Part shown: positions 35,486 to 46,589 of the stretch, one piece after another
Layout of the letters: every line of letters starts with the position of its first letter
Numbering within the stretch: the stretch's first letter is position 1
NCBI GenBank assembly: GCA_018398585.1
Contig: JAGTTD010000001.1
Location: 33,244,438 to 33,308,437, forward strand
Source of the DNA: Simmondsia chinensis
Lineage: Eukaryota > Streptophyta > Magnoliopsida > Caryophyllales > Simmondsiaceae
Direction: 5' to 3'
DNA length: 64,000 bases
Position numbers and translations under genes: made by a program
Notes under the pieces: generated by a model
Database searches by the model: none
What the model was told of the DNA's origin: nothing
Seen by the model: the letters and a program-made list of their open reading frames with translations, nothing else

Positions 35486-37384
35486 ATGTGATGATAGCTT
35501 ATTTATTAAACTGGAATTCTTGATCGATATATTGATAGCCAATCTCTATAAGATATGATCCTGACTTGCCTATTAAGGTCTTTGAATCAGTTTAGACTAG
35601 ATACATTAAGTAATAAAGATTGTTCATTTTCTTAACTTACGACAGTACAGTTTGAAAAAAAAAAAAAAGGTGTCATTAGAACTGAGGGAAGAGTCCACTT
35701 AGTGTAAACATCTATCTTATGAAATAGGAACCTCTAAAGGGTAAGATAAAATACGAGTCAAAATAGTTTTATCTCTTTTATTAAAGCACTGGACACTAGT
35801 ATTTAAAAGGAATTGCTTAAGCGCTTAAATATTGTTGTTGGCATGGCCGAAAACCTTACATTACAAGGTATTCGATATCCTGTCTCATCTAGTTGTGCCT
35901 AGTAGGTTGTTCACTAGTGTTCTGGTCAGTAAGGGCACCAATAGACAGTAGTTCAGGTTGAGGAATGTAGTTTATGATTTTAGTAACTATCTTATTGCAC
36001 AAGTTTCTTTAGAAATTTAATTTCTATCCACTATTTTTGAAATAGTATTTCAATTATGTTCAGAAAAATAGACTAGTAGTTAAGTAGATAAATAGTTTAT
36101 TTAAAAGGTTTATTATTAGATACTTGAATTAGTTGAATCAAAACAATGTTAATGATAGTTTATTTGTCTAATACAAGCTTGGCTGTGTAACATATAAAAA
36201 AAGAATTTCCTGAAGACTATATAACTTTTAAGAGGCACTTGATGTTAGGTCACTCTAATCTGGTATGATTCAAAACTGGTTCGATTTGTCTTATGGGATC
36301 ATCAAGTACTAAAATGATAGCTAGTATGTGAATCATGTTCGAATTGATGGTGACTGAAAGAGTCTTTAACAGTAAAGGCAATAGAGCCGCTAAGCTATAA
36401 AAACTTGTTCATAAAATGTTTACGGACAGCAAAAAGTTCAAGTGAGTGGAAGCAAATAGTATTTCACGAAATGTTTCTGGAAAAATACAATTAGTTGATA
36501 TATAGATATCCCTATGAAGATTAAAGTCTTAAATCCTTTGAAAAGTTCAAAAAATTAAAGGCTAAATTTGGGATAAGTTAGGTAATTATATCCAGCCATT
36601 TTAATCAGATCGAAGTGGTGGTTTCAGGAGAGTTTTTAATTTTCCTCATTACAAAGAGTTGTAGAAAGGATCAATATTATGTTATTGAATATAGTAAGAT
36701 TCATATGATGAGTCACATCTATATATCAAAATGTTTGTTATGAAAGAGATTTTAGAAAGCATTATAAAAGTACTACAGTTTGCTTGTGTTGGATAGATAG
36801 ACAGTATGAAATGCCGTGTCTAAACAGCATGATACAACTTATAGTGTAGGTGATGATGTATCTTCAACCAAGTTATTGTCGCACTAAGTACATAGGAGTT
36901 TTGGTGTAGTGGGAGGATAGTTAGGGTCACCTAACACATTCATGTCTTCAATCTTAACAGTTAAGTATGATGGTGAATCTGATTATTTAAACTACAATTA
37001 AACTCTTGAGTATAAAGATACAGACCAATTGGTCAGGGAAATAAAAGCTAAGTTAAAGTAATTATATTTTAACTAAGTCTGGGAACTTGTAGAGCTGTCG
37101 AAAGACATTAAGTCCCTTCGATTTGATCCAAACAAATCTACAAGAATATAGAGTATAGTAGACGAGAAGCTAGAGACCTCCAAGGCTAGATTGATGGCAG
37201 TGGGTTATACCCTAAAGGAAGGAATCGTTTTTTATGAGAGCTTTTAGCCAGATGTTATGTTAAGTCCATAAGGATACACTCATCAATTGTATTTCATATG
37301 ACGAGATACTGGATATGGAAATCAAGACGACATTCTTCGAATGGTCATCTTGAAAATTTGTGTATATGATACAACAAGACAGGT
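35486..37384 (+). pseudogene. Copia-1 pol, first part (integrase end and RT start)
   Basis: Decayed text of the outer copia. The integrase end shows RVVERINIMLLNIVRF (about 36645-36705, equivalent to the QNGV-RRNRTLLDMVR motif). A linker with SFGVVGG-like text follows (about 36900). RT then shows VWELVELSKDIKS (about 37077-37115), KARLMAVGYTLKEGI (about 37185-37230) and the approach to the metal-binding region (about 37300-37350). It stops where element C is inserted and resumes at 43213. Stops are frequent and no domain is intact. Confidence 0.75.
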
Positions 37385-37809
37385 TCCTAAACCTCTAGAT
37401 GAACTAGAAGATTAACATTGTGAAAGAGAGAGTATAGATGAGAAGAGACGTGAAGCAGATGAGAAAGTTAGAGAGAATTAGATGAGGAAGAGAAAATATC
37501 TCAAAGAGATTAGTAAAAACTTTTCATTGAATGAATGACATTACAAGAGATTGAAGTAGTTATACTTGATCTAAATACATTGCATAAGGACCAAGTCTAA
37601 ACCGACTTACTAGAACCAAGCCGCCACTATTGACCAAAGCTTTACCAATAACAGACTTAGCTCCCAACTGCTACCCCTTGGCGCCAACCACCAGCTAAGT
37701 ACATTACAATGCAATGATAAAACGCAACACTTCACTAAGCCTTATTACAGAAATACATAACAACAACAAAACAGATGCCTCTTGACTTCAATCTCTTCGG
37801 ATCATAACA
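37385..37809 (-). repeat. 3' LTR of element C
   Basis: 425 bp, matching 42788-43212. The outer end has mutated (tcct where the partner has tgtt). A palindromic ttggcgccaa, an E2F-like word, lies at 37678-37687. Confidence 0.92.
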
Positions 37810-37837
37810 TTCTGCCCTCTTGAAAACGTTCTTGTCC

Positions 37838-40800
37838 TCAAGAATGAAAGGAAGGAAATTGACTCTTCTAGAATTTAAGCTTTTCTGAAGGTTCATCTTG
37901 CTCGTCCAAGTTTGTTCATTGCACCAGAACATCTTGAAATGATCTGTCACCAACCTTTACTTTGCCTGAATCAAGCACAACAGCAGGTTTCAGAAGTAAG
38001 GCTCCATTTGAGCCAATGTACGGAAGATGAAGTGAGCTTCCATGACCCTTTTTCACCTGTTTCTCGAGGAAGGAGACATGAAAAACAAGATGAATGTATG
38101 AGTTAGGAGGTAATTCAAGCTTGTAAGCTACTTGTCCAATCTTCTTGAGGATCGTATAAGGCCCAAAAAACCTTGCACACAACTTCACATTCTTCCTTAC
38201 AGCCATGGTTGCTTATCTGTAAGGTTGCAATTTCAGATAAACCATATCTCCAACCTCAAAATGTCGGTCCACATGCTTCCTGTCAGCATATAACTACATT
38301 TTTGCTTGAGCTTGATGAAGATTGTTTTTCAATAATTGCATCAATTGCCTCCTCTGCAGCACCAAGTCAGTAACTTCAGGAACAGATGACACAAGTCCAT
38401 GAAGCATCATTGGTGTTGGAGGATCATAACCATATAGAGCTTTGAATGGAGTAGTTCCAATGGAAGCGTGAGCTTGTGTATTGTACCAGTGTTCTGCTAA
38501 GGATAACCACTTGCTCCACACTTTCGGATGAGTGAACACCATGCTCCTAAGGTATTGCTCAATGCACTGATTGACTCTTTTGATTTGCCCATCGGTTTGA
38601 GGATGATATGATGAACTAAGAGCCAATGTTGTCCCCATAAGATTGAATAATTCCTTCTATAAATGGCTGGTAAAGATCATATCCTGATATGATACAATGG
38701 ACTATGGCAAGCCATGAAGCTTGAAAATTTTATCCAAGAAACTCCTCACCACCTTCTCAGATGTTACAGGTCTGGCCAGCCCAACTAAATGACTGAATTT
38801 GGTAAACCAATCAATCGCAACCCGAATTACCTCCTTACCTTCTAACTTAGGCAATCCTTTAATAAAGTCCATGCTTATATTTTGCCAAACACACTCTGGA
38901 ATAGGTAAAGGTTGAAGGAGACCTTGATACCTATGATCACCAAGCTTAGTTTGTTGACAAACTTCACAAGCTTGCACAAATTCAGTCACTGATTTCTTCA
39001 TTCCAGTCCACCTTAAGCAAGCCTTAAGCCTTTGATAAGTGCCTTCTACTCCTGAATGACCTCATACACTAAATCATGGGAAGCACATATGTTGCCTCAA
39101 ATTAGTGGAAGAGCTAATGTACAACTAGCCCTTCAGTCGAATGATACCTTTCACCACAGAAATATCTGCATCAGCAGCATTCTGCTCACACTGAATGTTG
39201 TAATGCAATCTTGTGCAAAAGGATCATCTTCATAGGATCTGTACACCTCTTCAATCCAGGTGGGAAGTTTCATAAATATTGCTCCACAAGAACCTTGCTC
39301 ACATTTTTATAATCCAAGTGACAATGCATCAGCTGCAACATTTTCTTTTCCTCTCTTATATTCAATGACAAAATCAAGCCCCAACATCGTCATCAACCCC
39401 TTTTTGTGAATCCCTGTCATAATTTTCTATTCAAGAAGGTGCTTCAAATTATGATGGTCATTCTTGATTTTAAATCGATGTCCATTGAAGTAATGTCTCC
39501 ATCTATCCATAGTCAACAATATTGCTAAGTATCCTTTCTCATACATGGATAATGCTTGATGTTTAGGACTCAAATCCTAACTACGGTAGGCTATTGGCCT
39601 ACCCCTTTGAGACAAAACAACCCCAATTCCATTCCCACAAACATCTGTCTCCAAGATGAACTCAGCAGCAAAATGACACATTGTAGACTTCAAGGCCTTA
39701 AATGCAGCTTGGGATTTTCCTGCCCACTTTAATGAGTCTTTCTTCAGTAAATCAGTTAAAGGTTTGGCTATGGAGCCATAACCAGCAACAAACTTCTAGT
39801 AATAACTAGTCAAGCCCAAAAAACCTCGCAATTGCTTCAAAGTCATTGGCTCTGGCCACTCTTTCATTGCTTGAACCTTAGAGGGATCAGTAGAGACTCC
39901 TTCTTCAGAAATAACATGGCCTAAATACTCCAATTGGATCTGTGCAAAAGAACATTTAGCCAATTTTGCGTATAGCTTATGCTTGTGCATGGTTAAGAAG
40001 ACTTCCCTTACATGCATCAAATGGTCTTCAAGTGAAGAGCTATAGATCAAAATATCATCGAAGAAAAACAATGCATATTTCCTCAAGAACTCTTGAAGAT
40101 ATCGTTCATCACTACTTAAAATGTAGCTGGAGCACTAGTTAAGCCAAAAGGCATAACCACAAACTCAAAGTGGCCATGATGTGTCCTGAAAGCAGTCTCG
40201 TACACATCTTGCTCCAATACTCTGATTTGATGATACCTTTGCCTCAGATCAACCTTGGAAAAGATATGAGCTCAATGTAGCTCATCCAATAGACCATCCA
40301 TGATAGGAATTAGGAACTTGTCTTTCATTGTCAAGGAATTAAGCTGCCAGTAGTCTACACACATCTTAGCCCTGCCATCTTTCTTTATAACTATAATGAC
40401 TGGAGAAGCAAATGGGATGTGACTTTGCCTCACAAAGAATGTCTTGAGCCTCTCATCTACTTACCCCTCAATCTCAGTCGTCTAAGCATGGGGATACTTG
40501 TAAGGCCTTAGCTTATAGGCTCAGAATTAGGCTTAAGAGGAATAGCATGGTCCAAATGTCTCTTAGGGGGTAATGCCTTTGGTTGTTCAAACATGTCCTC
40601 AAACTCTTCAATCAAAGCTCTAACTTCAGGCAGAAGAGTGTCTCCCAGTTCAGTAGGAGATATAGCAAACAACTGTCTTACCCAATGGTAAGCACTCTTC
40701 TTGAATCCTCCTTTTAACTTCTTGCCTCTAATTTCGAGCAACTGAGCTTGATCTGCCATTCCTTGTCAGACAACTTTGGAGCCTTGAATCTCAAATGACA

Positions 40801-42663
40801 CACTCAGTTTTGCAAAATCAAACAACACAGGGCTGAAGGATCTCATCCAATCTACCCCTAAAACCATGTCACATCCACCCAAGGGCAGGATTTTGAAATC
40901 ATAATTAAACTTGCGATCTTGCATAGTCCACTGAAACCTATGGCACTTGGTCTGAGTAAAAATGGACTCCCATCAGCAACAATCACTGCTAAGGGATAAG
41001 TTTTGATCACTTCATGCCCTACTTTCTTCACCACTTTGGGATCAATGAAGCTATGGGTGCTTTCGCTATCAATCAAGATGATCAAGGACCTCTTACCTGC
41101 CTTTGCCTTGATTCTAATCATATTGTGAGCTCCTTGGCCCGTCAAAGCCTTCATTGAAATCTTAGCTTCATTTTCAATCAACTCATCTTGTGATTTGAGA
41201 TCTGAACTACCATCCTCAGCTTCAAATTCAACAGTTTCAACATGTTCTTCAGCATTGATTCCATGAGCAGACATTAAGAATTTTGGATTACACTTGTGTC
41301 CAAACTAATATGGCTGATTACACTTGATGCAAATCCTTTGAGCTTTCTTTTCACGGGATTGATTGGTCTTGGATCCAACAAATTTCTTTTGTTGTTTGGA
41401 ACCACTACCTCGTTACCTTGACCCATCATTTGAAGTAAGAACCGTTGCTTCATAGAGCTTGGCCTTAGCATAAGCCTTGGACAATGTTTTAGGACCAACT
41501 GCCTTAACAAGATTCTTAATTTTGGGCTTTAAACCACTTATGAAACTCGAGACATAATAAGCCTCAGTAGCTTGAGGATATGCAGTTATCATTCTAGCCT
41601 TAAGGTTCTCAAACCTTGTCGTACACTCTTTCACATATGTTTCTTGTATTACCTTATATGATTTCAACAATGTCACTAGAATCTTCATCACCATATTGCT
41701 TACAAAGTTCTTTCAAAAATTAAGCCCAAGATAGTGTAGGATTACTTTTCAATAGACTGTATAGCCATGCCTCATGATCTCCAAGAAGATAAACAGCTGC
41801 CATCTGCACCTTTTCAGCATCATCAATATGATAGAAATGAAAATAACGATCGCATCTTCTCAACCATGAATGAGGTTGCTTTCCATCGAAGGGATCAGTC
41901 TAAACTCTTGGCTGGTTGTAACCATTACTTCTATTATTGGATGAAGCATCATTACTCCCTGAACATTGCTGATGCCACTAATCAGGTGGCGATCCAAATG
42001 TTCCACATTCAAACTGGCAGTTCTGAAGTGACCTAATTGATCAAGAGGATGATCGCTCTGTCCTGGATTCAAACTCGGAGATTGTGAATGAGCTTGGTTA
42101 AGTGACTAATCTTGTGCTCTAGAAGTTATCTCAACTTCTTGAGTTCGATCTGGAGCTCTAACTTCAGCTGCTGGAGCTCGATCTTGAGATCTAATCGTCA
42201 CATTAGGCATTTGATGATTCACTTCATCAGGAGGCCTCATCTGTTGATTTGTAGGCAACATACTAGCAGATAGGAAAGGTTCTGGAGTAGGAGGCACATT
42301 CTGTCCCCTAAATTGATTGCGTATCTCAGCAAATTTCTCTTTAAACCTTTGCATTTGTTGATTCAATCGATCGACAATCTTTTCTTCAAACTCTTGTGCT
42401 TGCTTATTAACTTGATCAGCAATCTTTTCCTCAGCTTGCTAAGAATGTTGAGCAAATCATTCACCATACTTTTAATCCAGTTCTCACGCCAATTTAGTTT
42501 GTGACTGCTACCATTGCAGGAACATTTCTTTCATTTGCAAGCTTAATTGAGATGTTGTAACAACTTCAAGGTCGGTTGCAGCATTAGCACCAACAACCTC
42601 AGCATAGGATGGACTTGCTACAGCCTTTGCAGCACCTGACCTTGTTGTAACACATCCTGCCAT
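37838..42663 (-). pseudogene. gag-pol polyprotein of element C (broken)
   Basis: The start is at 42663 (MAGCVTTRSG). Order: gag with glutamine-rich coiled coil (about 42500-42110), gag core (41694-41413), retropepsin with a DSESTHSF variant of DSGSTHSF (about 41070), RT with [12 protein letters not shown] intact (about 40070-40040), RNase H (about 39660), integrase zinc finger and MDFIKGLPK (about 38870), then the C-terminal [18 protein letters not shown] barrel (about 38160-38105). The protease Gly of the DSG triad is Glu. At least five frame changes and many stops break it. The stop at 37838-37840 sits where relatives A and B stop. Confidence 0.9.
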
Positions 42664-42773
42664 AATTCTCAATTCTTGCAATGTAGTAAAGAAAATTTAA
42701 TACCAAAACAACTTGATCAAAGCATATACAATCAAATTAAAGAAATTCAACTTAATCAATAGCCTACAATGAG

Positions 42774-42787
42774 GCTCTGATACCAAT
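42774..42787 (-). promoter_or_regulatory. Primer-binding site of element C
   Basis: The minus strand reads ATTGGTATCAGAGC at the inner edge of the 5' LTR. Confidence 0.9.
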
Positions 42788-43212
42788 TGTTAAACCTCTA
42801 GATGAACTAGAAGATTAACCTTCTGAAAGAGAGAGTATAGATGAGAAGAGAAGTGAAGGAGATGAGAAAATTAGAGAGAATTAGATGAGCAGGAGAAAAT
42901 ATCTCAAAGAGATTAGTATAAACTTTTCATTAAATGAATGACATTACAAGAGATTGAGCTACTTATACTTGATCTAAGTACATTACATAAGGACCAAGCC
43001 TAAACCAACTTACTAGACCCAAGCCGCCACTATTGACCAAAGCTTGACCAACAACCAACTTAACTACCAACTACCACCCCTTGGCGCCAACCACCAACTA
43101 AGGAAATTACAATGAAATGACAAAACGCAGCACTTCACTAAGCCTTATTACAGAAATACAAAACAACAACAAAACAACAGCCTCTTGACTTTAATCTCTT
43201 CGGATCATAACA
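42788..43212 (-). repeat. 5' LTR of element C
   Basis: 425-bp partner of 37385-37809 with TG...CA ends. It carries ttggcgccaa at 43081-43090. Confidence 0.93.
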
Positions 43213-43778
43213 CAAGTCTATTGCCAAGAGTGAGAAGCATATAGTTTGCAAATTGAGAAAGTCTATTTATAGACTTAAATAAGCCTCTTGTTCATTGAAT
43301 AGTTGATTTGATGATGGGTAATCAATTCCTAGGGATTTTAGTCAATTATTAGTGAACCATCAGTGTACAAGTGACATACTAAGAAAGTAGAGACTTTCTA
43401 TGTGTCGTACATAGATAACATTCTAATCATTAAGAGTGGTGTAAAATTGTTAGGAGCTGTTAAAGTTTAATTGTTATGACCTAAAATAAGTTCACTATAT
43501 TTTTAGAATCAAGCTTATACGAGATTTAAAAAGAAGAAAGTGAGTTTGTCATGAGTCGTTTGTTTGAAAAGGGAGTTTAGACATTCAAGGTCTGAAATCC
43601 ATGCTTACCTTTGAGTGGGAGTCATTAAGTGGTGAAGAGTGAAGCAGTCTTGTATTACTTAGTTCACTATGGAAGTTGGGTACTTGACTGTTATGAAGTT
43701 ATTAAGTAGACTAGTTAACTTAGAAGGTCCCTAGTAGATCAAATGTAGGGCAAATTTAGTTTAGGACAAGTTACAGAT
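43213..43778 (+). pseudogene. Copia-1 pol, second part (RT continuation and RNase H)
   Basis: Directly after element C the text reads AKSEKHIVCKLRKSIYRLK (about 43226-43281), the RT stretch that in copia elements follows the motif reached before C. Further on only faint RNase H-like text is visible (LPLEWEPL-like near 43610). It ends at a worn polypurine tract just before the 3' LTR. Confidence 0.7.
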
Positions 43779-44973
43779 TGATGAAATTGGTGTCCTAGAA
43801 AACCTAGTTAGTTAGTTTTTGACATTAAATAAATTAAATTGCTTTATTTGTTTATTGTTTGATTATATTTTACGAGCCAAATATGCTTGCGATTATTTTC
43901 TAAAATGTTCCATGAGATGAATATAGTCCAAGATGACATGTTGGGTTTATTGTTTTAGTGGTTAATGAGATTTAGCAATAGATAGAATTAAATCAAATAA
44001 GTGATATATTGTCAAAGTATATGTTCGTAGTCCATCATGAGTTTGGATAACTTGTTTGATAAGACCATAATATGATACTTTAGATGGCTTGTTTTTGTCA
44101 TTTGGATAAGGATCCAAAAGTATTATAGTGGTGTTATCCATATGATGGGAACACTAAGTAGGACGACCTAAATTATTTGTTTCGTAACGGCTATCAGATA
44201 TAATTAATTCTGTTAGACAATAGCTCGAAATCCAGGAAACAGTCTGAACTCGTCAATAGATTGTTCATTGCTTTGATGTCCTAAACTAGTTAAAGTGTGT
44301 TGACTTGAATCTTATGTGAGTTGGTTGACGGCATGAAGTGTAGCATGAACAATTGTTTTACATGGAATCTATAGTCTCTCGTGAGCTAAAGATGTCCCCT
44401 TAGCGGATTCGCAAGCATAAAAAATATCCTAGATTCTTTGGACTTTTATATGATTGACATTTGGAATTATTACGGAAATTATTTATGTATTATTGAATTG
44501 TTTGAGAAAGGCGAGTTGAGAACTACGGCTAGAGATGTGAGAAAAGTAACGATAGTAGTTAAAGTTACTTTTGCTCACGGATATCTAATAGAGGGGTTAA
44601 TTGTCATAATAAAAGTTATTTGGAAAATTTTTGAGTAAATATATTCAATTATCGAGTGCTGAAAAACTTATTTAGTGGAATTAAGTCTTACTAAATGGTA
44701 ATCAACTGTTATCATAAGATGATAATTAGATTTGATGCATTTGGAGCTAGTGCTAGATTGTCCAAGATATTCCGTTACAAGCCTCAACTTAAGCATCATT
44801 TGAAAACATTTAAAATGAATTCCCGAGATGAATTATTTGTTCATGATATAAATAAATTAATTTTACTAAACATTATTAATGAGATAAATTATTTATTCAT
44901 AAGATAAATAAATTTATTTTAATAAATATAATTCATAAAATGAATTTATACATGTGGGATTTTAAAACCAACA

Positions 44974-44974
<1 letters not shown>
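43779..44974 (+). repeat. 3' LTR of copia-1, truncated
   Basis: Aligns with the first 1.2 kb of 15393-17158. The remaining ~0.6 kb, including the promoter region, is absent, and the sequence changes abruptly into a C homopolymer. Confidence 0.82.

Positions 44975-45021
<47 letters not shown>
44975..45021. repeat. 47-base C homopolymer at a junction
   Basis: An uninterrupted C run separates the truncated copia-1 LTR from the Tat-type LTR. Such a run is rare in plant DNA and sits exactly at a breakpoint, so it may mark a cloning, sequencing or assembly join rather than genomic sequence. Confidence 0.95.
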
Positions 45022-45024
<3 letters not shown>

Positions 45025-46459
45025 ACAAAATGGAGATGTGTACAAGGTTGCAATATGCGCACGTGTTTGAGCCAGCACCCTAAATTCAAGGGAAGTGGGA
45101 TGACGCCGTTTTGAGCAACATGCCACGTGCTTAACACATGAGGTCCTCCTTGAGGAGAATTAGGCTTCTTGGTGTTTAAGTAATGGCGTCTCAAGCCCAG
45201 CATCCTAAGAAGATTATCACCTTAACAACAGTATCAACCACTTGAGGCTCGACATGGTTGAAGGGTAAAGGGAACTTGAACTCAAGGGGCTGCCAAGAAG
45301 ACTGCAAGACAGGTCATTTCGAGGCTTGAGAACATTACTTAGATTGCAATTTTAGATACTTGGGTACTATGCTTAATCCAAGATAACATGGGCTTTTAAA
45401 GGGGACATCAACTAGAAATTCGGATGCGGGCTCCAAGGAATTCCCTCCAAAACTGAATAATAGACATGTTCATTGATCATTCACGCACAAGAAGAAGCTT
45501 AATGGCCTAACGTGGGGAGAAAATTCCACGGAATCAGAGGGCAACCATTATTTAGTTTATCTACAAATAAAAGACTCTATTATAGTCCAGACACAAATGC
45601 AATCGATGCAAAACTTCTTCAAGTTTTCTTTACAAAACACTTGTGCTCTTTTCTTAGGAGTAGCATAAGTTAGCTCAGCATAGAACTTGTTGTACTTGCT
45701 TCATTAGTAATACAGTCTTTCAGGTTTCAAATGCGAACTTTCTGTTTTGATCTATTCCCAAATTTCGATGAGTTAAGAATAAAGGCTCTACTTTAAGGCT
45801 TTGACAGCCAAGGTTTGACCCTAATTGCATTGGTCTTAACATTAACGCCATTGCTTGATAAGTTAGGTAAACTGAGGCTCGCGCCTTTGGTTAGGACTTT
45901 GACGGCCAAGGCTTGACCTTAATTGCATTGGTCCTAATTCAGTGACCTGAATACAGATTGCTCCATGTTAATCTAATCAGACCTAAACTCATTCGAGTTA
46001 TTATAAGTCAAGTGTGCCAGGCTTAAATCCTTGAAGAACTTAGGACTGTAAGTGGACTGCTGAGCTCTTGGGTTTATCTCCGTCCCAGTTCCTTACTTTC
46101 AAGTGTATGAGGAAAGGTGTTTATGGGCCCTGCTCCTTCACTTTAACTGCCACTCGAGTTAGGTCCATATCCCTTTATTTTTCTTTCAATATATATATAT
46201 ATATACACACACACTTATAAATCCACAAAAATATTTAACCAAGTCTTCTTAATTAAAGCATAAGCTGAACTCACCGTATAACAGAAGTCAGAATATCACA
46301 ACCATTTCTTTGAAAACAGTGAGTGATTAAGGTCAATGACATGTGGTTTAAATATAGGCTCACTCCCTAGTCTCTGTGAGTCCCTTTTACACATTTGTTT
46401 TGTTTTCATTTTATAGCAACCACATCACACTTAATTACAAACAAAATAAAGTAAACACA
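45022..46459 (+). repeat. 5' LTR of a Tat-type element (right copy)
   Basis: Similar to 12695-14073 and followed by a primer site, so it is a 5' LTR. Its left edge is hidden by the C run and may be truncated. A short TA then CA microsatellite lies at 46188-46213. Confidence 0.75.
46188..46213. repeat. (AT)n(AC)n microsatellite
   Basis: About nine AT dinucleotides followed by about four AC dinucleotides inside the Tat-type LTR. Confidence 0.85.
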
Positions 46460-46463
46460 CCTT

Positions 46464-46481
46464 TTGGCGATCACAATTGGA
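46464..46481 (+). promoter_or_regulatory. Primer-binding site of Tat-type element
   Basis: ttggcgatcacaattgg follows the LTR by a few bases. The TTGGCG opening is the usual start of Tat/Athila-type primer sites and unlike the tRNA-Met site of the chromoviruses. Confidence 0.55.
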
Positions 46482-46589
46482 GGCTTAAAATGAGACCTCA
46501 TCGGCTTTAGCCCATCATGGATTACTAGGATGTAATTTCATACCAGAACTAGGAGGTCCAGTGATCTAGAGCATAAGGAGCATGAGAGC

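Larger units (their letters stand above)
37385..43212 (-). mobile_element. Element C: Ty3/gypsy chromovirus, complete but dead
   Basis: 5,828-bp minus-strand element with two 425-bp LTRs. Flanks caggt (37380-37384) and caagt (43213-43217) are a target duplication with one changed base. It interrupts the copia-1 reverse transcriptase. Compared with A, B and D it has more stops and frame changes. Confidence 0.93.
15393..44974 (+). mobile_element. Copia-1: old Ty1/copia element, host of three nested insertions
   Basis: A plus-strand copia element spread over about 29.6 kb by insertions. It has a 5' LTR (15393-17158), a primer site, a long leader with a tandem duplication, decayed integrase/RT coding text (35486-37384 and 43213-43778) and a 3' LTR that stops early at a C run (43779-44974). 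Removing B, copia-2 and C leaves about 10 kb. The RT text is continuous across the C insertion, which proves that both sides belong to one element. The flanking target duplication cannot be checked because the 3' end is missing. Confidence 0.82.

Noticed and set aside
27053..35490. A clean 5-bp target duplication for copia-2
   Set aside because: gtatg and atgtg match at only three positions. Shifting the left edge to use atgtg on both sides would remove the TG start of the LTR, so I left it unresolved.
44946..45203. Open frame containing a long polyglycine run
   Set aside because: It is produced by translating the C homopolymer on the opposite strand, not by a gene.
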